A stretch of DNA of 64,000 nt from Nonomuraea jiangxiensis (lineage in GTDB: Bacteria; Actinomycetota; Actinomycetes; Streptosporangiales; Streptosporangiaceae). The notes under the pieces are model-generated. The model was given only the letters and a program-made list of their open reading frames with translations, was not told where the DNA came from and did no database searches. The translations under genes were made by a program, and so were the position numbers. How positions within the stretch are numbered: position 1 is the first letter of the stretch; each line of letters opens with the position of its first letter. The stretch lies in contig NZ_FNDJ01000037.1 of NCBI RefSeq assembly GCF_900099965.1, forward strand, positions 1 to 64,000. The letters are read 5' to 3'. Shown here piece after piece: positions 33,518-41,634 of this stretch.

Positions 33518-34138
33518 TCAGGCCGGCCCGGGCCGGGAACCGGCGCTCGCGGCGGGCTCCCGCAGCACTCGCAGGGCCTGGGACCAGGCGAGGACCTCGT
33601 CCAGCATGGTGTTCAGTGCGGTTTCTTGGCGTTCGCCGGGGACACAGACGCCGGCCTCGGAGTCGGTGAAGTCGAAGTCGTGGTACGGGTTGATCGCGAC
33701 GTGGGCGTGTACGTCGGCGATTTTGAGCTCGCCCATGGTCTGCCGTAGTTGTTCGGCGGCGCGGGTGCCGCCGAAGACCCCGTAGCTGACGATTCCGGCC
33801 GCCTTGTCGTTCCATTCCGCGTACAGGTAGTCGATGGCGTTTTTCAGCGCGCCGGGGATGGCGCTGTTGTACTCCGGGGTGACGAACACGAAAGCGTCGA
33901 ACCTGTCGATCGTGGCCGCCCACCGCTTGGTGTGTGCGTTCTGGTAGGAACCGAAAATCGCGGGCGCGGGCTCATCCAGCAACGGCAGGTCGTAGTCGGC
34001 TATGTCGACGAGTTCGAGGACGGCCTCCCCGGCCTTGACGGCGGAGTGCCGGCCGGCGGTCTCGGCGACCCACCGGGCCACGTCCTCCACGCGGCGCCCG
34101 GGGCGGGTACTGCCCAGAATGATCGCGATCTGGATCAT
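33518..34138 (-). CDS. NADPH-dependent FMN reductase (NAD(P)H:quinone reductase type)
   Basis: The 206-aa flavodoxin-like protein starts MIQIAIILGSTRPGR, the FMN phosphate loop, and has FVTPEYNSAIPGALKNAIDYL, the hallmark loop of the family, then GIVSYGVFGGTRAAEQLR. It reduces flavin or quinones with NADPH in the cytoplasm. The ATG at 34138 has AAGGAGG at good spacing; the 55-residue extension upstream is a shadow. It is divergent from an MmyB-type regulator with an inverted repeat between them, a common pairing in actinomycetes. Confidence 0.9.
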   Translation of the reverse strand: MIQIAIILGSTRPGRRVEDVARWVAETAGRHSAVKAGEAVLELVDIADYDLPLLDEPAPAIFGSYQNAHTKRWAATIDRFDAFVFVTPEYNSAIPGALKNAIDYLYAEWNDKAAGIVSYGVFGGTRAAEQLRQTMGELKIADVHAHVAINPYHDFDFTDSEAGVCVPGERQETALNTMLDEVLAWSQALRVLREPAASAGSRPGPA

Positions 34139-34274
34139 GGGTTCCTCCTTGGGTTCTGTCTCGGTCGAGGTGTGAGCTTCCGCTCGCCGCCAGGTTGGTG
34201 CCGGCGGTGAAGGGCTCATGCCTGCAAGCGTCCCGGAGCCGGGCGGGTCGGGACCAGGCTGCGGTTTCCCTAGC

Positions 34275-34289
34275 CCTGGCAGGGCCAGG
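34275..34289. promoter_or_regulatory. Inverted repeat between the FMN reductase and MmyB-type regulator genes
   Basis: CCTGGC-AGG-GCCAGG, two 6-bp arms with a 3-bp spacer, lies 24 bp before the regulator start in the divergent promoter region. It is a likely operator for the adjacent helix-turn-helix protein. Confidence 0.5.
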
Positions 34290-34309
34290 CTCGGTGAGTA
34301 CAATCGCGG

Positions 34310-35152
34310 TTGATGGGGACGACAGAGCTGGGCGCGTTTCTACGCGCGCACCGGGAGGCGGTCCCGCCGGCCGCGGTCGGGCTCCCGAACGGGACCCGGC
34401 GCCGCACGCCCGGGCTGCGCCGGGCCGAGCTGGCCACGCTCGCCGGCGTCAGCGTGGACTACCTCACCCGGCTGGAGCAGGGGCGCGACCGCAGCCCGTC
34501 CGCCCAGGTGCTCGCCGCGCTCGCGGAGACGTTGGGTCTGTCCCGCGACGAGCGGATTCACCTGCACCGGCTGGCGAAGACCAGCGGCGGCGGTGTGTGC
34601 GACGGGGCCGCCACGACGCGGGCGCGGGCGGTGCGCCCGACCGTGCAGGCGCTGCTCGACCGGCTGGAGCCCACGCCGGCGGTGGTCGCCAACCGGCCCG
34701 GCGACCTGCTCGCGTGGACGGCCGGGTTCGCGCGGCTCGCCGGCCCGACCGGGCTGCTGGAGGCCGAGCCGCCCAACCTGGTCCGTTACGTCTTCACCGA
34801 CCCGCGGGCGCACGACGCCCACCCGGACTGGGACACGGTCGCCGACGAGCGGGCTGCCGCGTTGCGGGCCGCGGCCGCGCTGGGCGACCCGCACGCGGCG
34901 CTGCTCGCCGAGGAGCTGATGATCACCGCTGGCGTCCTTTTCCGCGACCGGTTCGAGGGCTCGGCCGCACTGCCCGCGCGCACCGGCGTCGAGCGGTGGG
35001 CGCACCCGGAGGCGGGGGAGCTGCGGCTGGCGTACGAGAGCCTGGAGCTGCCCGACCCCGACGAGCTGCGGCTGGTCGTCTACCTCGCCTCCGAAGCGGC
35101 CACCGCCGCCGCCCTCGACCGCCTCACCGACCATCAACCCGCCGCCTCCTAG
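34310..35152 (+). CDS. MmyB-type helix-turn-helix regulator
   Basis: The 280-aa product has an XRE helix-turn-helix (FLRAHREAVPP, then TPGLRRAELATLAGVSVDYLTRLEQGRDRSPSAQVL, residues about 8-70) and the MmyB ligand-binding domain (about 105-275: PAVVANRPGDLLAWTAGFARL, NLVRYVFTDPRAH, RWAHPEAGELRLAYESLELPD). In characterised members the C-terminal domain binds fatty-acid-like ligands. It starts at TTG 34310 or, more likely, ATG 34313. The divergent FMN reductase is the probable target. Confidence 0.88.
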   Translation: MMGTTELGAFLRAHREAVPPAAVGLPNGTRRRTPGLRRAELATLAGVSVDYLTRLEQGRDRSPSAQVLAALAETLGLSRDERIHLHRLAKTSGGGVCDGAATTRARAVRPTVQALLDRLEPTPAVVANRPGDLLAWTAGFARLAGPTGLLEAEPPNLVRYVFTDPRAHDAHPDWDTVADERAAALRAAAALGDPHAALLAEELMITAGVLFRDRFEGSAALPARTGVERWAHPEAGELRLAYESLELPDPDELRLVVYLASEAATAAALDRLTDHQPAAS

Positions 35153-35355
35153 CGGGCCTCATGCAAGCCCTCGTCGCCGCCGGCGAAGGCGTCACCACCC
35201 TGCCCGGACTCGCGCTGCGAGCCCCCCGCCGACCCGACGTCCACACCACCGAGATCACCGGCTTCACCCGCCGGCTCTACGCCGTCACCTAAGGCGATCC
35301 ACCCGATCCACCCGCCACCATCGCACTGATCCAGGCCATCCAGGACGCCGACGGG
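35152..35355 (+). pseudogene. LysR-type regulator C-terminal remnant
   Basis: The frame reads LAGLMQALVAAGEGVTTLPGLAL, then R-R-L-Y-A-V-T, a TAA at 35290-35292 and GDPPDPPATIALIQAIQDA. This is the last 65 or so residues of a LysR substrate-binding domain (the A-A-G-x-G-V-x-x-L-P motif and the R-x-x-Y-A-V strand), with a Tyr codon turned into a stop. The N-terminal DNA-binding part is missing. Confidence 0.65.
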
Positions 35356-35373
35356 CCGGCGAGGTCACCGGGG

Positions 35374-37200
35374 CTACGAGATGATCTGCCAGGGGCGCAT
35401 GATCTCGTTGTCCTCGTGTTCCAGCATGTGGCAGTGCTGGATGTAGGTGGCGGGGAATGACGTGCGCGTGCCGGGGATGCCGTCGATGGGCGGGGGTACG
35501 TCGAAGCGCAGGACGATCCGGGTGACCATGCCGGGAGGGGTGACGATGGTGTCCTTCCAGCCTTCCTCCTCCGCTGCCGGGGGTGTCACCGGGCCGTTGA
35601 GATAGCGGGTGAGCGCGGGTTTGGTCGCGGGCACGCGGCCCCGGGCTATCCACGCCTGATAGGCCTTCAGGTAGGCGGGCGCGTCGAAGCGCTGCCGGTT
35701 CAGGAGCTGGAACTGGACAAGGTGCACGTGCATGGGATGGCCGTCGCCGGAGGTGTTGATGTACTCCCAGATCTCAGTGGTGCCGACTTTGGGGAAGTCC
35801 TCGACGGGGTCGTCGAAGAGCCGTTGATTGATGGCCAGGTGAGTGGACTTGTGATGGGCGTCGCGGTTGGCGGTGATGACGAACTGCCGTCGGGGCAGGC
35901 CGGAGGTGGGTCGCAGCGGTTCGATCGGCCGCAGGGACAGGCGGTCCGGCGACACGCTCAGGTCGCGGCCGGACAGAGCCTTGCGTACCTGGAGCTGCAT
36001 GATCTCGGGCATGGGGACGTTCATGCCGCCCTGTGGGAAGGGGGTGGCGGCGTCGTTCATCATCGTGATCCGCGTGCCCTGCGGCGCGCCCGTGAGATCG
36101 AGGAGTAGATCCACCCGCATCGCCGGGCCGAGCAGGACGCTGGTCAGCCGGAGTGGCGCGGAGCGGAGGCCGCCGTCGGTGCCGATCAGCCAGAACGGCC
36201 TCCGGGTGCCGCCGTCCTGGAACCACAGGTGGAAGAAGCGCTGGTTGGAGCCGTTGAGGAGGCGCAGCCGGTAGCGTCGTGGTTCGACGGCCAGGTAGGG
36301 GTAGGCCTTGCCGTTGACCACGGGGACGGCGCCGAAGAAGTTCGGGTTCCACTTGGGGTGGTAGGGAGTGGGCCCTTTGTCGGGGTAGGACAGGGCGCCG
36401 CCGGAGGTGAGGTTGCGATCCTGAAGGATCAACGGCACCTCGAAGTCGCCGGACGGCAGCGGCAGGCCGTCTTCGAACGAGTCGCGGATGAGGTAGAGGC
36501 CGGCCAGCCCGGCGTAGATGTTCAGCCTGGTGATGGCCATCGCGTGGTCGTGATACCAGAGCATGGTGGCCGGTTGGCGGCTGGTGTAGGCGTAGACGGC
36601 CTCGTTGGGGCGGGCGCCCTGGAGGCTGGCGTAGGCGGGGCCGTGCAGGCCGTCCGGCGTGAACCACGCCTCGGGATAGCCGTCCGACTGCGGAGGGTTG
36701 AAGGCGCCGTGCAGGTGGGGGACGGCCCACACGTTCCTGCCTGTGGGGAAGTTCTGTGGCATCCGGCCGCCTGGCGGGTCGGGTGGGTCTCCGGGGACGT
36801 TGCGCCACAAGGTGACGTCGACCGCCGACTGCAGCAGGTGTGTGGCGGGAAGATGGTTGCGGTAGCGGACCACCACCGGGCGGTCCCGCCGGGCCACCAG
36901 CGTCGGCCCCAGATAGCCCAGGCCGACCGGCCCGTCCTCCGCAGCCGCCCACAATCCCCAGGCCTGCCCCGCCGGCAGGTCACGGTGGAAGCGCCAGGGG
37001 GACTGCAGCATCGTCAGCTCGTAGTAGTCCGCCCCGGAATACACCGACCGCCGCGGCTGCGGCACCGGCAGGCGCGGCACCGCGTCCACCCACCTGGCCA
37101 GGGTCCTCGCCCTGTCGAGTGGGGCGGCGCGGCCCAAGCCGGTGACGGCGACCCCAGTGCCCACGGTCAGGCGCGCGAACTGCCTCCTGGTCAACTCCAC
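35374..37200 (-). CDS. Multicopper oxidase (bilirubin oxidase/CotA type), Tat-exported
   Basis: The 608-aa enzyme has a twin-arginine start (MELTRRQFARLTVG) and all four copper motifs: HLHG (near residue 163), HDH (near 217), HPMHVH (near 490) and HCHMLEHED (near 590), the last holding the Cys-His pair of the type 1 site; the following Met of the CotA group (M-L-E-H) is in place. Three cupredoxin domains and the length fit bilirubin oxidases and spore-coat laccases. It oxidises phenols or metal ions outside the cell with oxygen. It stands alone; the neighbour upstream is a divergent ECF sigma gene. Confidence 0.92.
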   Translation of the reverse strand: MELTRRQFARLTVGTGVAVTGLGRAAPLDRARTLARWVDAVPRLPVPQPRRSVYSGADYYELTMLQSPWRFHRDLPAGQAWGLWAAAEDGPVGLGYLGPTLVARRDRPVVVRYRNHLPATHLLQSAVDVTLWRNVPGDPPDPPGGRMPQNFPTGRNVWAVPHLHGAFNPPQSDGYPEAWFTPDGLHGPAYASLQGARPNEAVYAYTSRQPATMLWYHDHAMAITRLNIYAGLAGLYLIRDSFEDGLPLPSGDFEVPLILQDRNLTSGGALSYPDKGPTPYHPKWNPNFFGAVPVVNGKAYPYLAVEPRRYRLRLLNGSNQRFFHLWFQDGGTRRPFWLIGTDGGLRSAPLRLTSVLLGPAMRVDLLLDLTGAPQGTRITMMNDAATPFPQGGMNVPMPEIMQLQVRKALSGRDLSVSPDRLSLRPIEPLRPTSGLPRRQFVITANRDAHHKSTHLAINQRLFDDPVEDFPKVGTTEIWEYINTSGDGHPMHVHLVQFQLLNRQRFDAPAYLKAYQAWIARGRVPATKPALTRYLNGPVTPPAAEEEGWKDTIVTPPGMVTRIVLRFDVPPPIDGIPGTRTSFPATYIQHCHMLEHEDNEIMRPWQIIS

Positions 37201-37419
37201 CGTCTCACCCCCGGACTCCTGTGATCGGCCGATTGCTGTCCGTACCTAACCGGACGCTTCCCAACCTGCGGATATACATTCAGCCCCGCCGAAGGAGGTC
37301 CGGCGAGGCAGGGCCTGGGCCGCTGACCTGCCGGGAAGACGATCGGCGGCTGCGGCGAAGTACGGTCGACGGCCGATTCCCCGACCAGGAAGACCTCCGC
37401 CGATGACAGAGACACCGAC

Positions 37420-37992
37420 GTGACCGCCAACGCGAGCGCGGAAGGGACCGATGCCGATCTTGACGCCCGCCTGCGATCGGAGCCGGAACTGTTCACGGTC
37501 GTGCACAATCGCTACTTCCGGGACATCTACCGCTACGCCGCCGGACGACTGGATGCGCAGTCGGCCGAGGACATAGCCGCCGAAACCTTCCTGACGGCCT
37601 TCGACCAGCGTGAGCGGTTCGACCCGGGACGCGGCGGTCTGCGGCCCTGGTTGTTCGGCATCGCCACCAACCTGATAGCCCGGCACCGCCGCAAGGAGGC
37701 CAGGCACTACGCGGCGCTGAGCCGGCTCACGCCCGAACCGGACGCCGAAGGACCCGAGAACCGCGTCGTCACCTCCGTGACAGCCCAGCGCATGCAGCCG
37801 CACCTGGCCAAGGCCATGGCCGAACTGTCACCCGGCGAACGCGACGTACTGCTGCTCATCGCCCTCGCCCAGCTCAGCTACGAGGAGGTGGGCGAGGCCC
37901 TCGGCATTTCCCCGGGCACCGTGGGCTCACGGCTCAGCCGCGCCCGCCTCAAACTCCAGAAGGTTGTCGAACAGGAGGACATCCATGGATGA
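37420..37992 (+). CDS. ECF RNA polymerase sigma factor
   Basis: The 190-aa factor starts at GTG and has region 2 (FTVVHNRYFRDIYRYAAGRLDAQSAEDIAAETFLTAF, about 25-61, with the W-L-F-G-I-A segment following) and region 4 (LSPGERDVLLLIALAQLSYEEVGEALGISPGTVGSRLSRAR, about 137-177). The next gene overlaps it by 8 bp and encodes a single-pass membrane protein of the CU044_5270 type, the standard partner of this sigma group. Nothing distinct was seen in the 220 bp upstream. Confidence 0.9.
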   Translation: MTANASAEGTDADLDARLRSEPELFTVVHNRYFRDIYRYAAGRLDAQSAEDIAAETFLTAFDQRERFDPGRGGLRPWLFGIATNLIARHRRKEARHYAALSRLTPEPDAEGPENRVVTSVTAQRMQPHLAKAMAELSPGERDVLLLIALAQLSYEEVGEALGISPGTVGSRLSRARLKLQKVVEQEDIHG

Positions 37993-38890
37993 CCTGCAGA
38001 CCCTCGCCACACTGCTGGCCGCCCCTGAACCTTCCCCCCAGGCCGCCGGGCGCAGCCTGCGCCGGCTCCAGCAGCGGATAAGCCGCCCCCGGCGCTCACG
38101 TCGAACAGGCCGGCTCGCAGCCGGCATGAGCCTGGCCGCCGCCGCTGCCGCCGCAGCCGTGGTCATCTCCAGTACGGCCGCGCCCACCGCCGTTCCGAAC
38201 GGCCCGCCGTCGGCGTCGGTTCAGTTGACGGCCGATCAGGTTCTGCTTGCCGCCGCCGCCACCGCGGAGCTCCAACGGGAAGGCCCGGGCACCTACTGGT
38301 TCGTCAAAATCAGCTCGGGCGACAGTGCCGGAGGCGAAAGCTGGACCGCTCGCGACGGTCGCCGCTGGATGAGGGGAACGAAGACGGCCGGCGAGGTCGT
38401 CGAGCTGGGCGGTCCGCCCGTCCCGTTTCGGCTGGGCGGCCTGGAGGTCGGTTTCGAGCAACTCCACGAACTGCCCGCCGAACCTGCCGCGCTGCAGGAC
38501 TGGATCAGCGACCGGCTGAGGCACGACGACGTCAGGACTTCCGCCGGTGCGCTGGACGCCGCCGGACGTGCTCGTTCGGTCCTGTACGGCCTGGTCTCCC
38601 TGGTCTCGGAACTTCCCGCCCCGCCTGCGGTCCGAGCCGCGGCCTTCCGCGCGCTGGCCACCTATCCCGGAGTCGAGAGTCTCGGCGCAGTCGACGGCGG
38701 GCAGGGGCTGCTCATCCCCGACCCCCACGCCGAGACCCCAGAGCGCTCACCCCTGCGGTTGGTCGTCGATCCGGCGACCTCTCGGGTGCGGAACACCAAC
38801 TTCTTCGTCAGCGCCGACGGGGGGGTGGCCTTCGGGGTGAGCAAGCCGGTGACCATCGAGGCGCGATGGACCGACACCCTCCCCGACTGA
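37985..38890 (+). CDS. CU044_5270-type membrane protein, sigma partner
   Basis: The 301-aa product (MDDLQTLATLLAAPEPSPQAAGRSLRRLQQRI) has a cytoplasmic start, a membrane helix at about residues 40-60 (RLAAGMSLAAAAAAAAVVISS) and a long extracytoplasmic domain with the family landmarks QVLLAAAATAELQREGPGTYWFVK and a C-terminal beta domain (GQGLLIPDPHAETPERSPLRLVVD). The 8-bp overlap with the ECF gene implies coupling. It presumably controls or senses for that sigma factor; the mechanism in this family is not established. Confidence 0.82.
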   Translation: MDDLQTLATLLAAPEPSPQAAGRSLRRLQQRISRPRRSRRTGRLAAGMSLAAAAAAAAVVISSTAAPTAVPNGPPSASVQLTADQVLLAAAATAELQREGPGTYWFVKISSGDSAGGESWTARDGRRWMRGTKTAGEVVELGGPPVPFRLGGLEVGFEQLHELPAEPAALQDWISDRLRHDDVRTSAGALDAAGRARSVLYGLVSLVSELPAPPAVRAAAFRALATYPGVESLGAVDGGQGLLIPDPHAETPERSPLRLVVDPATSRVRNTNFFVSADGGVAFGVSKPVTIEARWTDTLPD

Positions 38891-38924
38891 ACGTGCGATC
38901 GGTGGAGACACCTGCGCGTGAGGG

Positions 38925-39500
38925 TTAACCGCCTGTGGATTCTGTGGCGCGCCGGCGCTCGGCGAAGGCGCGTACCTTGGCGCGGTTGCCGCAGACCTGC
39001 ATCTTGCACCAGCGCCTCGTGCCCTTGGCCGAGGAATCCCAGAAGACCCAGGCGCAGTCGCCGGCCGGGCACTGCCGTATGCGGGACCAAGCGCTGGTGA
39101 GCAGGCCCGTGGCATAACCCGCCACGACGACCCCCAGCGCCGCCATGACCGGACCCTCGGCGGTGCCGGCGAGCGCGCCCCCGCCGGTGGTGTCGGGCCG
39201 GAGGGTGAGCGGAAAGGCTCGGAGCGCCGTCCGGAGGTCGTCGAGGACGGCGGGCTCCGCCGGGACGCCGTTGTTGGCGAGGGCCATCGCGCGGATGCCG
39301 GCGCGAAGATCGCGCGCCAGGTCGAACTCGGCCGACGTCACCTGTACGCCGGCATCCAGCAGTCCGTTGAGCTCCAGCCATGCCCCGAGAGCCGGCGGAC
39401 CGGCGGCCCACTCGTCCGTGCCGAGCTCGATGTCCACCGAATTGACGAAGGACAGGACAGGGGCCAGCTCGGACGGCAGGGGATGCGTACCGCTGCTCAT
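38925..39500 (-). CDS. ABATE/CGNR zinc-finger transcriptional regulator
   Basis: The 191-aa product has an N-terminal ABATE domain (FVNSVDIELGTDEWAAGPPAL, about 18-40) and a C-terminal treble-clef zinc finger with C-x4-C (CPAGDCAWVFWD), then RRWCKMQVCGNRAKVRAFAERRR carrying the C-G-N-R motif. These proteins are stress-related regulators. It is divergent from an MFS transporter, with a perfect 12-bp palindrome between them, so it probably controls that transporter and itself. The start ATG at 39500 has an upstream AGGAGGTG. Confidence 0.88.
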   Translation of the reverse strand: MSSGTHPLPSELAPVLSFVNSVDIELGTDEWAAGPPALGAWLELNGLLDAGVQVTSAEFDLARDLRAGIRAMALANNGVPAEPAVLDDLRTALRAFPLTLRPDTTGGGALAGTAEGPVMAALGVVVAGYATGLLTSAWSRIRQCPAGDCAWVFWDSSAKGTRRWCKMQVCGNRAKVRAFAERRRATESTGG

Positions 39501-39550
39501 CACCACCTCCTGGGCCGACTTGACACGGGCAAGCTTACTGCTGGAGCCTA

Positions 39551-39580
39551 CTAACCGGTTAGCGCTGTGTACTGGTTAGT
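39551..39580. promoter_or_regulatory. Palindrome plus extra half-site between CGNR and MFS genes
   Basis: CTAACCGGTTAG (39551-39562) is a perfect 12-bp palindrome, and ACTGGTTAGT at 39571-39580 repeats one half. It is the likely operator of the CGNR regulator. Confidence 0.6.
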
Positions 39581-39676
39581 GCCGGAGGGTCGATGTCGCA
39601 ACCATCGTCGAGAGCGGGCGCGGGCAGGGCGGTGCCGGAGGAAGAGAACCTCGGCCCTGACCAGGGCACGACCACC

Positions 39677-39782
39677 ACCGCGCCGCCCACCGCGCCGCCC
39701 ACCGCGCCGCCCACCGCGCCGCCCACCGCGCCGCCCACCGCGCCGCCCACCGCCCCCCACCGCGCCGCCCACCGCGCCGCCC
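39677..39782 (+). repeat. 12-bp tandem repeat with one 10-bp unit at the MFS gene 5' end
   Basis: Six perfect copies of ACCGCGCCGCCC (39677-39748) are followed by a 10-bp unit ACCGCCCCCC (39749-39758) and two more perfect copies. The perfect units encode T-A-P-P in frame with the ATG at 39593; after the short unit the T-A-P-P frame is that of the transporter. The 2-bp deficit therefore puts the upstream start and the transporter body in different frames. Confidence 0.9.
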
Positions 39783-39827
39783 GCAGCCCTGTCCGGGGCG
39801 CTGTCTGGGGCGGTCGGGAACGGCGCG

Positions 39828-41057
39828 ATGATGCCGCGGCGGAACGAGTGGATCCTGATAGCGTTCACGATCTTCACGAACCTCGCCGACGCGGTCACCA
39901 AGATCGCCCTGCCGCTGCTCGCCGTCCGGTTGACCGACTCCCCGGCCCTGGTCGCCGCCGTGGCGGTGCTGATCACGCTGCCGTGGCTGACCACCGCGCT
40001 GCACATCGGCGTCTTTGTCGACCGCCTCAACCGCCGCACCCTGATGATCTGCGCAGAGATCACCCGGATCGCGGCGATGGCCGTCCTGTTAGGCGCCGTG
40101 CTCACCGACGTGGTCAACCTGCCCCTGATCTACGTGATCGCCTTCGGGCTCGGCGTCGCCGAGGTGACCGCCCTGACCTCGGCCGCCTCGATCGTGCCGT
40201 CCGCGGTGCCGCGCTCCCGCTGGCAGACGGTCACCGCTCGGGTCACCGCGATGGAATACCTCTGCAACGGCTTCCTCGGCGCCCCGCTCGGCGGCTTCCT
40301 GGTCGCCGCCGGCTTCGCCTTCGCGCTCGGCGCGACCGGCGTCGTCTACGTGCTCGGCGCGGTGCTGCTCCTGCTGCTGGTCGGCAACTTCTCGGTCAAC
40401 TCGGGACAGGAACGCCGGTCGGTCAGCGTCGAGATCAAGGACGGCCTGCGGTTCCTGTGGCGTACCAGGCTGCTGCGTACGATGGCGCTCCTCATCGCGG
40501 TGATGGCCGGGTGCTGGAGCGCGTGGCTGGCGATCATCCCGGCGTACGCGGTGTCGGGCCCGCTCGGGCTCAGCGAGCGCCAGTTCGGCCTGCTGATGAC
40601 CGCACTGGGCGCCGGCGGCGTGGTCGGCGCGATACTGACCGGGCCGATCAACCGGCTTCTCGGCCGGCGCTGGTCCATGTTCGCCGACATCATCGGCTCG
40701 TTCCTGCTGGTGGCCGTCCCCGCCGCCATGCCCGCCGCTTCGAGCAGCGCCGTGCCCATCGCGGCAGCGGCGTTCGTGGCCGGCGTGGGGGGAACGATGT
40801 GGACGGTCAACTCCCGGGTCATCATCCAGTCGTCGGTCCCCGACCACTTGCTCGGCCGCTTCAACGCGGCGAGCCGGCTGGTCGGATGGGGCCTGACGCC
40901 GGTGGCTGCGCTGATCGCCGGCGTCCTGGCCCAGTCCGTCGGCTACCGGTTCGCCTTCGGGGTCTTCGCCGTGGTGTGCGTCTGCCTGGTGATCCCGTAT
41001 CTCAGGGTGGTGACGGACTCGGCGCTCAGGGTCGCCGATCAGCCGGAGACCCAGTAG
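39828..41057 (+). CDS. MFS transporter (drug-export type); natural start probably frameshifted away
   Basis: The 409-aa body has twelve hydrophobic helices, beginning MMPRRNEWILIAFTIFTNLADAVTKIALPLLAVRL, with the loop 2-3 motif GVFVDRLNRRTLM and domain-2 start RTMALLIAVMAGCWSAWLAIIPAY; it belongs to the enterobactin-exporter/MFS_3-like group. The codon at 39828 is the first usable start in this frame, but its ribosome site is poor. An ATG at 39593 (MSQPSSRAGAGRAVPEEE..) reads in a different frame through the T-A-P-P repeat and would join this body if the 10-bp unit were 12 bp. So the gene is either off, translated from 39828, or misassembled in the repeat. The CGNR regulator is divergent. Confidence 0.78.
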   Translation: MMPRRNEWILIAFTIFTNLADAVTKIALPLLAVRLTDSPALVAAVAVLITLPWLTTALHIGVFVDRLNRRTLMICAEITRIAAMAVLLGAVLTDVVNLPLIYVIAFGLGVAEVTALTSAASIVPSAVPRSRWQTVTARVTAMEYLCNGFLGAPLGGFLVAAGFAFALGATGVVYVLGAVLLLLLVGNFSVNSGQERRSVSVEIKDGLRFLWRTRLLRTMALLIAVMAGCWSAWLAIIPAYAVSGPLGLSERQFGLLMTALGAGGVVGAILTGPINRLLGRRWSMFADIIGSFLLVAVPAAMPAASSSAVPIAAAAFVAGVGGTMWTVNSRVIIQSSVPDHLLGRFNAASRLVGWGLTPVAALIAGVLAQSVGYRFAFGVFAVVCVCLVIPYLRVVTDSALRVADQPETQ

Positions 41058-41112
41058 GTCGCTGGGCGGGTGCCTCGGGGGTCGCGACCGAGCGTGTGCA
41101 CACGGCGGATCA

Positions 41113-41580
41113 TCAGGCGTTCGCAGGCGGCTTGTTCTCGGTGACCAGCAGGCGGCGTGGGCCGGTGCCCTCCTTGCCGAGGCGGTCGTCAGGGTTGCGC
41201 AGGACGCAGCGGTCGATGGACAGGCAGCCGCAGCCGATGCAGTCGGACAGGTCATCGCGGAGCCGTACCAGCTGCTCGATGCGGAGGTCGAGCTCGGCGC
41301 GCCACCCCGCGGACAGCCGGGCCCAGTCCTCGCGAGTCGGCGTACGCCCCTCAGGCAGGGTCGCCAGGGCTTCGGCGACTATACGGAGCGGGATGCCGAC
41401 CCGCACCGCCACCCGGATGAAGGCGACCCGGCGAAGGGTGTCGCGGGGGTAACGGCGCTGGTTGCCAGGGGTCCTGCGGCTGTGGATCAGGCCCTTCTCC
41501 TCGTAGAAGTGCAGCGCCGTCACCGCGACACCTGACCGGGACGAGAGCTGGCCGACCGTGAGTTCCTTGGCGATGGTCAT
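41113..41580 (-). CDS. soxR: SoxR, redox-sensing MerR-family activator
   Basis: The 155-aa product has the MerR helix-turn-helix ([25 protein letters not shown], with R-R-x-x-G-N-Q-R-R-Y), a dimer helix and the [2Fe-2S] motif C-I-G-C-G-C-x5-C ([12 protein letters not shown], about 114-125). In actinomycetes SoxR senses redox-active metabolites such as quinones and phenazine-like compounds and activates exporters. The divergent MFS exporter and the SoxR box between the genes fit that role. Confidence 0.95.
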   Translation of the reverse strand: MTIAKELTVGQLSSRSGVAVTALHFYEEKGLIHSRRTPGNQRRYPRDTLRRVAFIRVAVRVGIPLRIVAEALATLPEGRTPTREDWARLSAGWRAELDLRIEQLVRLRDDLSDCIGCGCLSIDRCVLRNPDDRLGKEGTGPRRLLVTENKPPANA

Positions 41581-41600
41581 GATCGGATGCTAGGACTTGA

Positions 41601-41618
41601 CCTCGGCTATGGTCGAGG
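41601..41618. promoter_or_regulatory. SoxR box
   Basis: CCTCGGCTATGGTCGAGG is an 18-bp imperfect palindrome matching the outer CCTC/GAGG arms of SoxR boxes. It overlaps a TTGACC -35-like element (41597-41602) of the exporter gene, whose ATG is only 17 bp further on, suggesting a short or leaderless transcript. Confidence 0.75.
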
Positions 41619-41634
41619 TTTCACGCTGGGATCC

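Noticed and set aside
39677-39782. CRISPR-like array
   Set aside because: The repeats are directly adjacent 12-bp units without spacers; they are coding tandem repeats. No CRISPR array or cas gene was seen in the window.
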